Shown one piece after another: positions 52,257 to 62,814 of a stretch of 64,000 nucleotides of DNA; position 1 is the stretch's first letter; each line of letters starts with the position of its first letter. The translations under genes were made by a program, and so were the position numbers. The notes beneath the pieces were generated by a model. It was not told the DNA's origin. It saw only the letters and a list, made by a program, of their open reading frames with translations, and made no database searches. Origin of the DNA: Brachionus plicatilis (Eukaryota; Rotifera; Eurotatoria; Ploima; Brachionidae); the NCBI GenBank assembly GCA_010279815.1, contig QEOQ01000552.1, positions 833,704-897,703 on the forward strand. Reading direction: 5' to 3'.

Positions 52257-53390
52257 TTATTTTTTTGGCAAATATTTTTTCTCAGCTTCACTTAATTCTT
52301 TATCATTTTGTAAACGAAACAATTCATTTACACTAGCAATCTTAAAAAAAAAATTAATAACTTTTTAGTCTTTAAAAAAAAATGATTCACCTTTTTTTCT
52401 ACATTTATCAAAGACATATCGTCAAAAATTTGTTTAGTTGTTTGCTGCATGGCTTGAACTGAAGCTCTTACATTATGGTTTGCCCAGATTATCATTGAGA
52501 CTCCCAAATCCTCGAACAATTTAGTCGGGGTTTTATAATATTTAGTCGGAACAATTATTACCGGTCCCTAAATATTAAAATTTTTAAAAGGTGTTGTGTA
52601 AATTAACAAAAAAAAAATATATACCTGATTGTTCCACGCTTTCATGAAAGCTTCAATATCAGACGGATCGCTTTTCTTACTATGCATCAGAATAGCATCA
52701 GCTCCAGCATTTCTGTAAGCTTCGGCCCTTTTTAAGGCCTCATCTAAACCCCATCCAGCAATGAAAGCTTCCACTCTGGCAACTACGCAAAAATCAGGAT
52801 CTTGTTGTGTATCCTTCATGGCCTTAATTTTCAAGGAAAATTCTTCAATTTCTGCCAACGGCTGAACCCGGTTGTCCAACAAAGAATTAGTTTTTGGAAA
52901 AAGTTTGTCTTCAATGCAAGCCCCAGCAACATTTATTTGCTCAAGTTTTCTGACTAAACGACGAGCATTGTTAAAATTTCCGTAACCAGTATCAGCATCT
53001 AGCAAAATTGGAATGTTGGTGTTATCACTCATGAATTCTAAAACTTCTAAGACCTGAGTCCATGAAGCTTCGTTTGAGTCTCTGACTCCAAGCTGGGCAG
53101 AAATGCTCAGACCGCTACCCCAGACTCCTTTAAATCCTGTCTCTTGAACTATTTTGGCACTTAGACCATTATGCGCTTCCATTATATATTCCAAATTTTT
53201 AGACTCGAGCATTTCCTTTAGCTGTGTTGACTTAAAACAATTAATTATCTTATGTTATTTAGATACAAGAAAGGCTTACTTTCTTTTTGGCATTTTGTGA
53301 AGCCACTTCTTGAGTGGAATACGCCAAAACTTGTGGATTTAATCTAAAACTTGCCTTTGGAATGGAGGCTCTAATTATCTGACGTAGCAT
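52257..53390 (-). CDS. phosphoenolpyruvate mutase, isocitrate lyase superfamily
   Basis: Converts phosphoenolpyruvate to phosphonopyruvate, the committing step of phosphonate (C-P bond) synthesis. Exons 53390-53280, 53230-52625, 52567-52391, 52340-52257; 325 residues. Superfamily features: [20 protein letters not shown], metal-site [10 protein letters not shown], gating loop [10 protein letters not shown] (the EDKxFPKxNS form marks PEP mutases rather than isocitrate or carboxy-PEP lyases), [11 protein letters not shown], and [12 protein letters not shown]. The N-terminus ([20 protein letters not shown]) is basic and lacks acidic residues, resembling a mitochondrial presequence. No phosphonopyruvate decarboxylase or transaminase gene is in the window. 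The stop lies 189 bp before the KAP3 start on the same strand. Confidence 0.9.
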
Positions 53391-54293
53391 TTTAGATTCT
53401 AAATTTTTTAAGTAAAAATAATGCTGAATTCTTAAAATCTTATTTAAAAATTTTTCTTTTTAAATATTCTCAGAATAATATCAATATGCAAATGATGACG
53501 AATCGAGGAATTTAAATTTTCACCAGCATTTACATATAGTAGTTGACGAAAATTATATTTAAAATCCAGTTTGAATTATTTTCATAAAATAATTAATTAT
53601 ACTCAGGCCTCAATAAAGAATATGAATAATTGCTCGTTGTCATCTCAACCTTATCGAAATAATACAAAGTTTTAGGCTTCGAATTTTTTTTAATTTAAGA
53701 TCTATGGTTTAGAAAGAAGATGCTTTTTTAGTTAAGAAAGAACAGATTTTTTTGAAATTTCTGTGGCAAATGTTTGATTTGTAGTAAAAAGCTCTAAAAT
53801 ATTTTCAAATGAAAAAATAATTAACTTTATAAATCTAAAATGACTGTCTATCTAAAATACTCAAGGTAAGATAAAAATGCTTTGAAAATTGGATTTGTCA
53901 TTTGTCATTGAGTGAAGTTCATTTTTTTCTTCTGGCGATGTAAATTTTATCTATGGCCAAACATTTTTTTCTCAAATAGGTCATTAAAGATATGGATAGA
54001 TTAATCATCCAAGTAATATAAAGAACTTTTCTTAGTAATTTTTTAAATTGACAAACTAATATATTTTTCGAAAAATAATAATTTATTTTCATTTTTATTT
54101 GACACGTTCTTTCTAAGCAAAAATTTACTCTGTAAAATGATATTTTTGGATTTTAAGTTTATTTTAATCAATAAAAAAAAGAGACAGGTAAAATTAGAAT
54201 TTTATTGATTATTGTTGCAAGTGATAATTTATTCTATAAACTAGTTTAAATTTTTCTGAAAGTTGAAGAGAAAAAGAGTCAGATTTTTCAAAT
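53391..54293. other. spacer between PEP mutase and light chain copy B
   Basis: No supported frame. It contains the 5' flank of PEP mutase and the 3' flank of light chain copy B. The latter does not resemble the 3' flank of copy A. Confidence 0.45.
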
Positions 54294-56662
54294 TTATTCA
54301 TCGTCTTGTTTGCCTCTTTTGATTATACGAACGAATGTTGCATAATCCATATTGCCTTTGTTATCAATTGGAGCACCTTCAAGAACTTGGTTGAACTTAA
54401 AAAAAATTGAATTATTAGAATTAAAAAAAAATCATATTTAACTACAAAATTAAAATCAATCTAAAGAAAAGCATGCAGTAATTTGATGTTTTAGTTCTAA
54501 AATTGATTTTTTGGTTGAAATTTTTATACAATTAAGTGTTAGTAATGGTTAAGTTAAGATCATTTAAGATCTCTTACTTCTTGATCGGTAAGTCGTTCGT
54601 CTGGTTTGCCTTGGTGAACTAAAACTTCACGCAACCTTTTTGAGCACAAGGGAAAAAGCATTTAATAAAAATAATTTAAAAAAAAATTTGTATCTCTGCA
54701 TCCATATTTTCGTGAGGGAAGAATTTGTAAAAATAAAAGGAATAAACATCTTTCACAGCGAAATAAGCTCATTATTACTAGGAAATAAAAATACTAGAAT
54801 ATTCTTTTCTGTTATCTTACTTGTTGATCTGTAAGTCTTTCAGCTGGATTTCCTTGAGCTGTGAGAATTTCTCTTAACCTAACAAGATAATTCATTCAAT
54901 TTATTATATTAAAAATATTTTAATAATCTTTTTAAATAGATGACTTATTCTAAAAAATTCAAGTTAAATATTAACAAAGCGAATGTTATGTCTAAAAAAA
55001 TAGTGATATTAAAATTGAAAAAGCTTACACATCACGATGTAATGTTCCTTTGGCATCAGCATCAAATAATTTGAAAGCATTCATTATATGTGATTCTTCA
55101 TCAGTACCTGTTTGATTTTAATTGGAAAAAAATTGTTAAATAAATATTATTGAATAATAATTGAATTTCATAAACTAAAAGATTTTAAGAGAACTGTATT
55201 GGTTTAATAAGGGGTAGAAAGATTGCATTCTTTTGAAATAACAGAAGGGATTTCAAATTTAGGGTAAAAATTGATTCAGGGTGATTATGGATGCATTGAA
55301 CTAGATCAACAGATTTAATATAATTTAAATTTTTTCTTTTAAATTTGATTTTTAAATCTATTGTTTTTTCTTTATTTAGAAATACTCACGCTTGGGAATT
55401 TATAATTCCAGATCCATTTTCATCAAACAACTTAAAAGCATTCATGATTACTGTTTCTTCATCAGTTCCTATTTGTCAAAAGGGTTCATTCAAGGTTTAA
55501 AATAAAAATCAGGGGAACAAAAGTTAAAATATATTCATGCATTTTAGATTCATCTTGGCTTAATTAAATCATTTAAAGTTTACCGTTAAGACGATCTCCA
55601 AATAAAGTCAATAACATTGTGAAGTTAATTGGTCCTTGGGCCTCCTCAACCATGGCTTTTAATTCAGCATCTTTTGGCATTCTGCCTAAAAACAAATTGA
55701 AAATTAATTTTTTTTAAGCTATTTATTTAATTATTAAAATATTTTACTAATTTATTTAACCCAATGCATAAAAAAAAGTAATCAAAATCAATAGAAAAAT
55801 TAAATTCATCATTCATTCATGCAAGTTTTTTTGGAAACAAAGGGAAGTATTTCTGTAAAGGGTTTTAAGGAAATAGTGCATTTTCTTAAAAATGTCATTT
55901 CAGGGTTTGTGTATTTTGAAATTAAAAAAAGGTAATAGGGTAAAAGGGGATATCTAAATTGATGCCTTCATTTACCCAATGAATTGTAAACTTCTTTTAA
56001 ATCATCGACACTGATTACTCCATCTCTGTCTTGATCCATAAGACCGAATGCCTACAACAATCATTTTGATTAGATAAAATGCATTGAAAAATAAATATCA
56101 ATTAAAAATTATGATTATCTAGTATTTATATAGAAAATATTTGATGAAATTTAGGCTATGTATTTTTAAGTTTGTTTTTTACAAATACGCTTAATTTAAA
56201 TCAAAAATTCAAAAATTAAAAAAAAAACACTCCAAAATAAAACTATTCCTTGTCTCAACTAACCTAGAGATGTGTAAATCTCTTTTAAATCATCAACACT
56301 TATAACACCATCTCTGTCTTGGTCAAACATATTGAAAGCCTTTGGATAGTTTAGTTTTAAATTAATCGATTTTAAATCAATTTTTTTATAATTAATAATT
56401 AAAAACATTTTTATAATTCTGTGAATATTCGTTGAATTTTTTTTATATATTTAAATTTTTACCTCTTTGAATTCCTGAACTTGACTTTGTTCAAACATTG
56501 CAAACACATTGCTAGTAGCTCTTTGGGCTTTCTTCTTTCCTTTTTTCTATTAAAAAATTTAAGTTTTTATTTAAAAAAAAAATACCAAAAAGTTTTTCGA
56601 CTTAAATTTTTAGCAAAATTGAACCGAAAAACGATTTGATTCAGATATCTTACATCGGCCAT
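54294..56662 (-). CDS. myosin regulatory light chain, copy B, with the same three exon pairs
   Basis: Inverted second copy of the gene at 12037-14387. Constant exons: 56662-56654, 56546-56463, 55685-55584, 54395-54294. Pairs: 3a 56339-56264 or 3b 56051-55976; 5a 55468-55390 or 5b 55107-55029; 6a 54878-54821 or 6b 54635-54578. Exon lengths and phases equal those of copy A, giving 169 residues. Protein differences I noticed are few (IYTSLG for IYMSLG in 3a; [17 protein letters not shown] in 5b). Many introns, notably the one before exon 4, are almost identical to copy A, whereas intron 1 and both outer flanks are unrelated. The minus strand has a TATA-like GTATAAAACG near 56756-56747, about 90 bp before the start. 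Confidence 0.93.
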
Positions 56663-58921
56663 TTCAAAATTCTGTTTCTAAATTAAAGATGCTAAAGCAA
56701 TTTGGATCTAAATACAAATAAAATAAAATCTATTTAACTCTATTCGTTTTATACGATATATGTTCATTATTTAAAATCATAACACAAATTCGTATCAAAA
56801 TAAATTCAAATAGCAAACAGATAAATTATAACCTGACTGAACGCTTATTAAACTTAAAGCAAAAGCTAATCTTAAGAGAAAAAAAATAAAATTATGCTCG
56901 AAAGCTTGGCTTTTTATAGAATAATTCCAAAAAGAATTTTGTTCTATTCTTTTTGTTGAAATGTTGTGTTTATGCTTATTCGAGAACGAGCTCATCTATT
57001 TAAATAGAATTAAAGATAATTTATGATCGATTTAAAATCTATGCTCAGGTTTACTTTTCTAGATTCTCAAGTATCTCTGATTTTTTAGATGCCAAACTTT
57101 ACTGAGGTTTAAAAAATGCAATTATGATAATTCCTTTTTTCAATAAATTAGTTTGAAATTTTGATTTTGATTCGACAGAATAGAAAAGTTAAACAAAAAT
57201 ACCATTATTCTATAGTTATCTGATGATTGGATTCTTGGTACAAAGAGCTAGAAATTTATTTTATTAATAAATTAAAAATTATTCAGCTCTTTATGATCTT
57301 GTATTTGGTTCTTAATTAAGCATTGGCATGTAAAGTTCAATTGAATTATGAAAGATGCTTGGTATTCAAGGATAAACCAATCAGATATACCGTCTAAGTA
57401 AGCTCAGGTATTATAGATAACCCAAATGGTTGATGCCGAATATTAAAATAATATCAATTTTCAGTTTATTCCATTCATGTTTTTGAATGATTTATATTTT
57501 GTAGTTTTTCCAAGTTTTTCGATTTGAGTTTGTTCGATAGAGAGTTTTCTATTATAAATATTTTGAATATCATTCAAACTGTACAAAATAAAACAGTTTT
57601 ATAATTAAATTATCATTTAAAAATTTGAAAAAATAAATAAATTTGCTTTAAATTGTGAAAATGCATTGTTTCTTTATTTCAATTGATTTACGACTAAAAT
57701 TTAGAGAGATCTTTTTTGTGTTTTACAACTCAAAAACTACGCCAAAAAATTTAGAATTTATTTTTAAAAATCCTTTTTACAAATTATAATTTAATTGAAA
57801 TTTTCTTAATTTAATTTATTGAAAAATAAGGTCAGAATTGACGATCTTTTTAAAAGAAAATTTAAATAAAAAAATGTTTTGTCAGTTTTTGTGAAGTTTA
57901 TTGTAATCGAAAGACATATTTTAAAGATTAATTTCATTAAAATATTGTGACAAGAGATACATGATGTCAATCTACAAACTCATTACTTTTTTAATTTTAT
58001 TTTTTTTATTTTTTTTAAATGTTTTGAAATGCTCATTTAAAATTTTTTTTATCTTATCTTACATTTTTAAGTTGCTACCAAAATATTCAAAAAAAAATGT
58101 TGATTCTCGTATCTTAATTTTAAGAAGTTGAAAATTAGATCTTTATTAAGTGTAATAAGTACAACAAATATTGTGGCACCAAATTTTATGTAGCTTAATT
58201 TGTTCACGATCTCTGCAAATTTTAACATGTCTAATATATGGAAACAAAATTTCTGATTTGATTAAATAGATTTTACAGGTGATGCAAATTGTTTATTTTT
58301 AATTAGTTATATTAAGGAGTATGCAGAAGAAATCAAATCTTTAGCAGTAACCTTTCTGCTAAAGGACCCAGTGACCAGATAACTTGAAAAAGTATCTTTT
58401 TTTTTATTCTATCTTGTTCAAAATGACCTAAACCCCAATCTTTTTTATTATTCTTTATGATTCTTTCGAATCATTTTGTTCCAGTATGATTTTATTGAAT
58501 CGAAATTTTTATTCTTTACTCATTAATATCTAAGTTAGATATTAATATTTTTAAAGTAGCATTCTTTTCTATTTATTCTTTTACTATTTTGAACAAGATC
58601 GAGATCTTAAAATTAAAAGAAAAATTATCTATCATTTTAATTTTTTATATTGTTCTTTTGTACTCAATTCATGCAGCCATTCTGAAAAAAGCTTAGTTTT
58701 AACTGATTTTATTAACAATTAAACTATTATTAATTTATTTATTATCTTAGTTTGAGCTTTATCTCTAAATAAAAACGAAATTTACTTTTTTCCTGCAATT
58801 CAGTCCTTCTATTTTGACGAGATCGAGTATTAAATAGATAAATGGCTTTTAAATATCTTGATTGCTGAATCAGCTCATCAAAATAAACTAAAAAAATTAC
58901 AAAATTTTACAAAAATAAATA
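56663..58921. other. AT-rich region upstream of light chain copy B, no gene seen
   Basis: No supported coding frame, RNA gene or named repeat. The part next to 56663 should contain the promoter of light chain copy B. Confidence 0.45.
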
Positions 58922-59343
58922 ACTTATTCCCTTATTTGATATTGTAGCTTCATAAACCTAAACAAAACTCAATTTTTTTTTAAATTATGCATTGGTCCAA
59001 CGCTACGAGTTGAATTTAAAGAAAAATTAGAAAAGTGATTATCTTAGACTGTGATTATCTTTTTAATTTTCGTTTATATTAATTAAAAGTAAAGTTGTTT
59101 GTTTCGATTACCTAACCTAATGTGACTCATTACCCTTTGAGGCATGGTTAAAAAATTTGAATTCAAAAATAATTAAATTAAGTAGAATTTGATATCATAA
59201 GTTTGATTAAATCATAGTTTTAGTCATAAAAGTTAATGTGTTCGTGTGCAGTTTATGATTTAGGACATTACAAAATTTACTTGATTATTTTTACTTAAAA
59301 TTGACCGATTATATGATTTATTTATCAAAAAAATAGAAAAAAT
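58922..59343. repeat. left copy of sequence duplicated across the assembly gap
   Basis: This block is repeated in direct orientation at 60048-60488 with few substitutions and some small insertions (for example 10-15 extra bases around 60298-60355). It is non-coding. Either a tandem duplication or two haplotypes placed side by side by the assembler. Confidence 0.8.
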
Positions 59344-59484
59344 CAGAGTTGGGAAACTGATACTGAATAACTGATCAGTATCAGTTAATTTCAGTTATCA
59401 GTTAAACTGAAACTGACCGATAACTGATTTTGAATTAACTGAGACTGACTGAAAACTGTTTTACTTTTGAATTAAAAAGGTTTG
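59344..59484. mobile_element. possible hAT-like element end truncated by the gap
   Basis: The left duplicate is interrupted after GAAAAAAT by CAGAGTTGGGAAACTGATAC and then a run of degenerate ACTGA/CAGTT words, before Ns begin at 59485. The right duplicate lacks this and continues differently after the same GAAAAAAT. CAGAG starts are common in hAT termini. The other end is hidden, so this is tentative. Confidence 0.4.
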
Positions 59485-60047
59485 NNNNNNNNNNNNNNNN
59501 NNNNNNNNNNNNNNNNNNNNNNNNNNNNNNNNNNNNNNNNNNNNNNNNNNNNNNNNNNNNNNNNNNNNNNNNNNNNNNNNNNNNNNNNNNNNNNNNNNNN
59601 NNNNNNNNNNNNNNNNNNNNNNNNNNNNNNNNNNNNNNNNNNNNNNNNNNNNNNNNNNNNNNNNNNNNNNNNNNNNNNNNNNNNNNNNNNNNNNNNNNNN
59701 NNNNNNNNNNNNNNNNNNNNNNNNNNNNNNNNNNNNNNNNNNNNNNNNNNNNNNNNNNNNNNNNNNNNNNNNNNNNNNNNNNNNNNNNNNNNNNNNNNNN
59801 NNNNNNNNNNNNNNNNNNNNNNNNNNNNNNNNNNNNNNNNNNNNNNNNNNNNNNNNNNNNNNNNNNNNNNNNNNNNNNNNNNNNNNNNNNNNNNNNNNNN
59901 NNNNNNNNNNNNNNNNNNNNNNNNNNNNNNNNNNNNNNNNNNNNNNNNNNNNNNNNNNNNNNNNNNNNNNNNNNNNNNNNNNNNNNNNNNNNNNNNNNNN
60001 NNNNNNNNNNNNNNNNNNNNNNNNNNNNNNNNNNNNNNNNNNNNNNN
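59485..60047. other. assembly gap (run of N)
   Basis: 563 undetermined bases. The long all-X open frame across it is meaningless. Confidence 1.
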
Positions 60048-60488
60048 ACTTATTCCCTTATTTGATATTGTAGCTTCATAAACCTAAACAAAACTCAATT
60101 TTTTTTTAAATTATGCATTGGTCCAACGCTACGAGTTGAATTTAAAGAAAAATTAGAAAAGTGATTATCTTAGACTGTGATTATCTTTTTAATTTTCGTT
60201 TATATTAATTAAAAGTAAAGTTGTTTGTTTCGATTACCTAACCTATTGTGACTCATTACCCCTTGAGGCATGATTAAAATATTTGAATTCAAAAATAATT
60301 TAATAATTAAATTAAGTAGAATTTGATATCATAAGTTTGATACTTCAAATCATAAATCATAGTTTTAGTCATAAAAGTTAATGTGTTCGTGTGCAGTTTA
60401 TGATTTAGGACATTACAAAATTTACTTGATTATCTTTACTTAAAATTGACCGATTATATGATTTATTTATCAAAAAAATAGAAAAAAT
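60048..60488. repeat. right copy of sequence duplicated across the assembly gap
   Basis: Begins immediately after the Ns with ACTTATTCCCTTATTTGATA, equal to 58922 onward, and matches until 60488. Confidence 0.8.
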
Positions 60489-60715
60489 TTTTTGGGAGAT
60501 TCAAAAACCTTCTTTCAACCTTAACTTGTTTGCTTCTTTTTTTGCATGAAAATAAAGTTTCAAATTTAATTATATCTATATTTCACTAAAATTTGAAGTT
60601 TAAAAATTTTTCAAAATTATTTGAATTTTTTGAACAAAAGCAAAAGAAGTACTATGAAAGTTCTAAAAAAACAATTCTAATTAACACATCATATTTTAGT
60701 AAATTTAAAGCTATA

Positions 60716-60958
60716 CAGTACATTTCTAAACAAAGTTAACAGGCTGCTTAAGCAGTTTAAAAGCTGCTCTTAAACCCTGCTTAAACCGCTCATAAACACT
60801 GCTTAAACTGTTTTAAACATTGCCCCATCATTTTCTATTAAAAAGTTTAAACTAACTTAAACATTACTTAAACCGCTCATAAACGCTGCTTAAACCGCTC
60901 ATAAACACTGCTTAAGCAATGTTTCGAAACACTGTTAACTTTGTTTAGAAATGTACTG
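60716..60958. mobile_element. MITE with perfect 27-bp terminal inverted repeats (Tc1/mariner-like)
   Basis: The ends 60716-60742 and 60932-60958 are exact reverse complements, beginning CAGTACATTTCTAAACAAAG. They are flanked by TA on both sides (TATA if extended), the Tc1/mariner target duplication. The 243-bp interior has no protein frame but contains several degenerate repeats of AAACCGCTCATAAAC with CTGCTTAAAC. Perfect ends suggest recent mobility. Confidence 0.85.
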
Positions 60959-61109
60959 TATATTTGAAAATATTCCAAATTGAACTCTTGTTATTTATTA
61001 ATTTGCACATACTTAATATTAAATTAATTTTTCGCAGCTCCCTCTATTTAAAAACTCTATAAAAAAGAAGGTTAATTCTTTAAGTTTTTTTATAAATATT
61101 TATATTTGT

Positions 61110-61400
61110 TAGTAGTAGTAGTAATAAATGGCTGGGCAGCTTCTGCCTAGTGTTACACTTTACAGCTCTGAAACTAATAAATAATAAATAATTATAACCA
61201 CTTGTCCAATCTTGCTTTAAAAACTTTTAAGCTTCGTGATTCAACTATCATCCTTGGTAGCTGATTCCAAGTTTTGGACACTCTATTCATAAAGAAATGA
61301 TGTCTATTTGAGTTGCTAGTGATCTCTCGCACTATCTTTTGATTGTGGCTTCTCAAACTCAATGTACTTGACGGTGTGTTGTCAAAGAAGGGCCAATTTG
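61110..61400 (-). mobile_element. CR1-like LINE 3' end
   Basis: On the minus strand: LRSHNQKIVREITSNSNRHH, then FFMNRVSKTWNQLP and VFKARLDKWL, the conserved C-terminal end of CR1-type ORF2 (an NRV..W..LP..V...F...L pattern). A GTAGTAGTAGTAAT run at 61111-61126 lies beyond it, resembling the run at the end of the element at 34309. It is heavily 5'-truncated. Confidence 0.7.
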
Positions 61401-61822
61401 TTTTTTTTACTTTAATGAGTGATGATGATAAAAAATAAATTTCTATTTATTTAATTAGTTCTATCTATTTATTTTTTTTCTTAAACACATTGCATTTTAT
61501 GTGATATTTTACTGAAATAAATTAAAAAAAATGAATTTGTTAATTAACAATTATTAATTGATTTTGTTTTTTAACTGAAATAGTGAAAAATTTTACTAGA
61601 TTTGTGGATAATTATTATTAGCTCTCAAATTTTTATTATCTTTATTACAAATTGCTTAAATATAAAATAAATTACAAAATAGTTTATTGATCTTTTGAGA
61701 AGTTAAAACATATTTTAAACATTTAAAGATAAAAAAAATCCACATTTAAATTCTTTTACAAATTGTTATCATAGAAATTTTTGTTATGGTCAACATTTTC
61801 CGAAAAAATTCTCATAACACAT

Positions 61823-62814
61823 TCACCAATGAAATCTGATTACATGAGCGACATTGGTGCATTCCCGTGGTGCCAAAATACCTCCTTCACATAGCATTAA
61901 ATTATTATTCTTTTTAATTTATTTTTATCAAAATTTACCTGCGGTATACAGGCCCGACAGTGTGCATCCCTGGCAACGAAGACTAAACTTACAAATTACT
62001 TTAGTGACTGCCACTTTGAAGCCATCATGAGATAATTCATCAACAGTAAAAGCAATCAGCTTGTCAATATCGATTTCGACTGTTTTCAGTGATATAGCTA
62101 AATCACTTGGAAGGCCCTCAAAAGCACATGTGTGATTGACTGAAACAAACTCCCTTGTACAGTTGTAGCATGGTATTTGTCCTTTTAATTTTGGATGATC
62201 TGACTGAGTAATTACAACTTTTGATTCTTCGAAACAAGTTTTTTTTTCAGTTGCCTTTTGAATAATGTTATTTTTTATTTGTTCGTAATCTGGAATAAGC
62301 TGTCTAAAGTATTCACGGCGTCGGAGTGAAATTACTTTTGGAGCCGCTGCTTCTAGCTTTTCGATCAATGAGCTCATGCAAAAAAATTCAGCCTCCTTGA
62401 GGACATCGAGTGCAGCGTCTTCGGGTGGCAGATCGTTGCTTCTACAAAAGTTAAGTATGTGTCTGAAAAATTTTCCGTCACGGTCGATAAAATATCTTTC
62501 GTTTTCGTCCTTGACTATTTCATGTCTCCCACTGAACATTACTGCCAGCATTGATTCCTCATATTTTGTCAAAGTTGACAGACTTGTTGTAAACAAATAT
62601 CCTCCTACATTCAAATTAATCACATTTGGAAACTTGAAAATTTTATTCAAAATTTATAATTTAAAAAATTTTTTTAGACAAAACAAGTGATTTTTTTTTT
62701 CACTAAATTCTGAATTTAGAAATGTAGAATAGTTACTTGTGTCGATGTGATGCTTTTCGAGGTATTGATACACAGTTTTTTAAGGCGTTCTTCGAAATGC
62801 TCATTTTTGTTCAT
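61823..62814 (-). CDS. KCTD7-like BTB/T1 domain protein
   Basis: Exons 62814-62737, 62632-61939 and probably 61884-61823; 277 residues, close to human KCTD7 (289). The T1/BTB domain reads NVINLNVGGYLFTTSLSTL, LAVMFSGRHEIV, RYFIDRDGKFFRHILNFCRS, NDLPPEDAALDVLKEAEFF. The C-terminal domain includes IPCYNCTREF and KFSLRCQGC. The short last exon supplies GILAPRECTNVAHVIRFHW, which fits the aromatic KCTD7 C-terminus (..FKITWW). It is likely a Cullin-3 substrate adaptor by family. The last join rests on a weak acceptor. If it is wrong, the exon-2 frame stops at 61928. Confidence 0.85.

Noticed and set aside
59482..60081. 199-codon open frame
   Set aside because: It consists almost entirely of N bases from the assembly gap.
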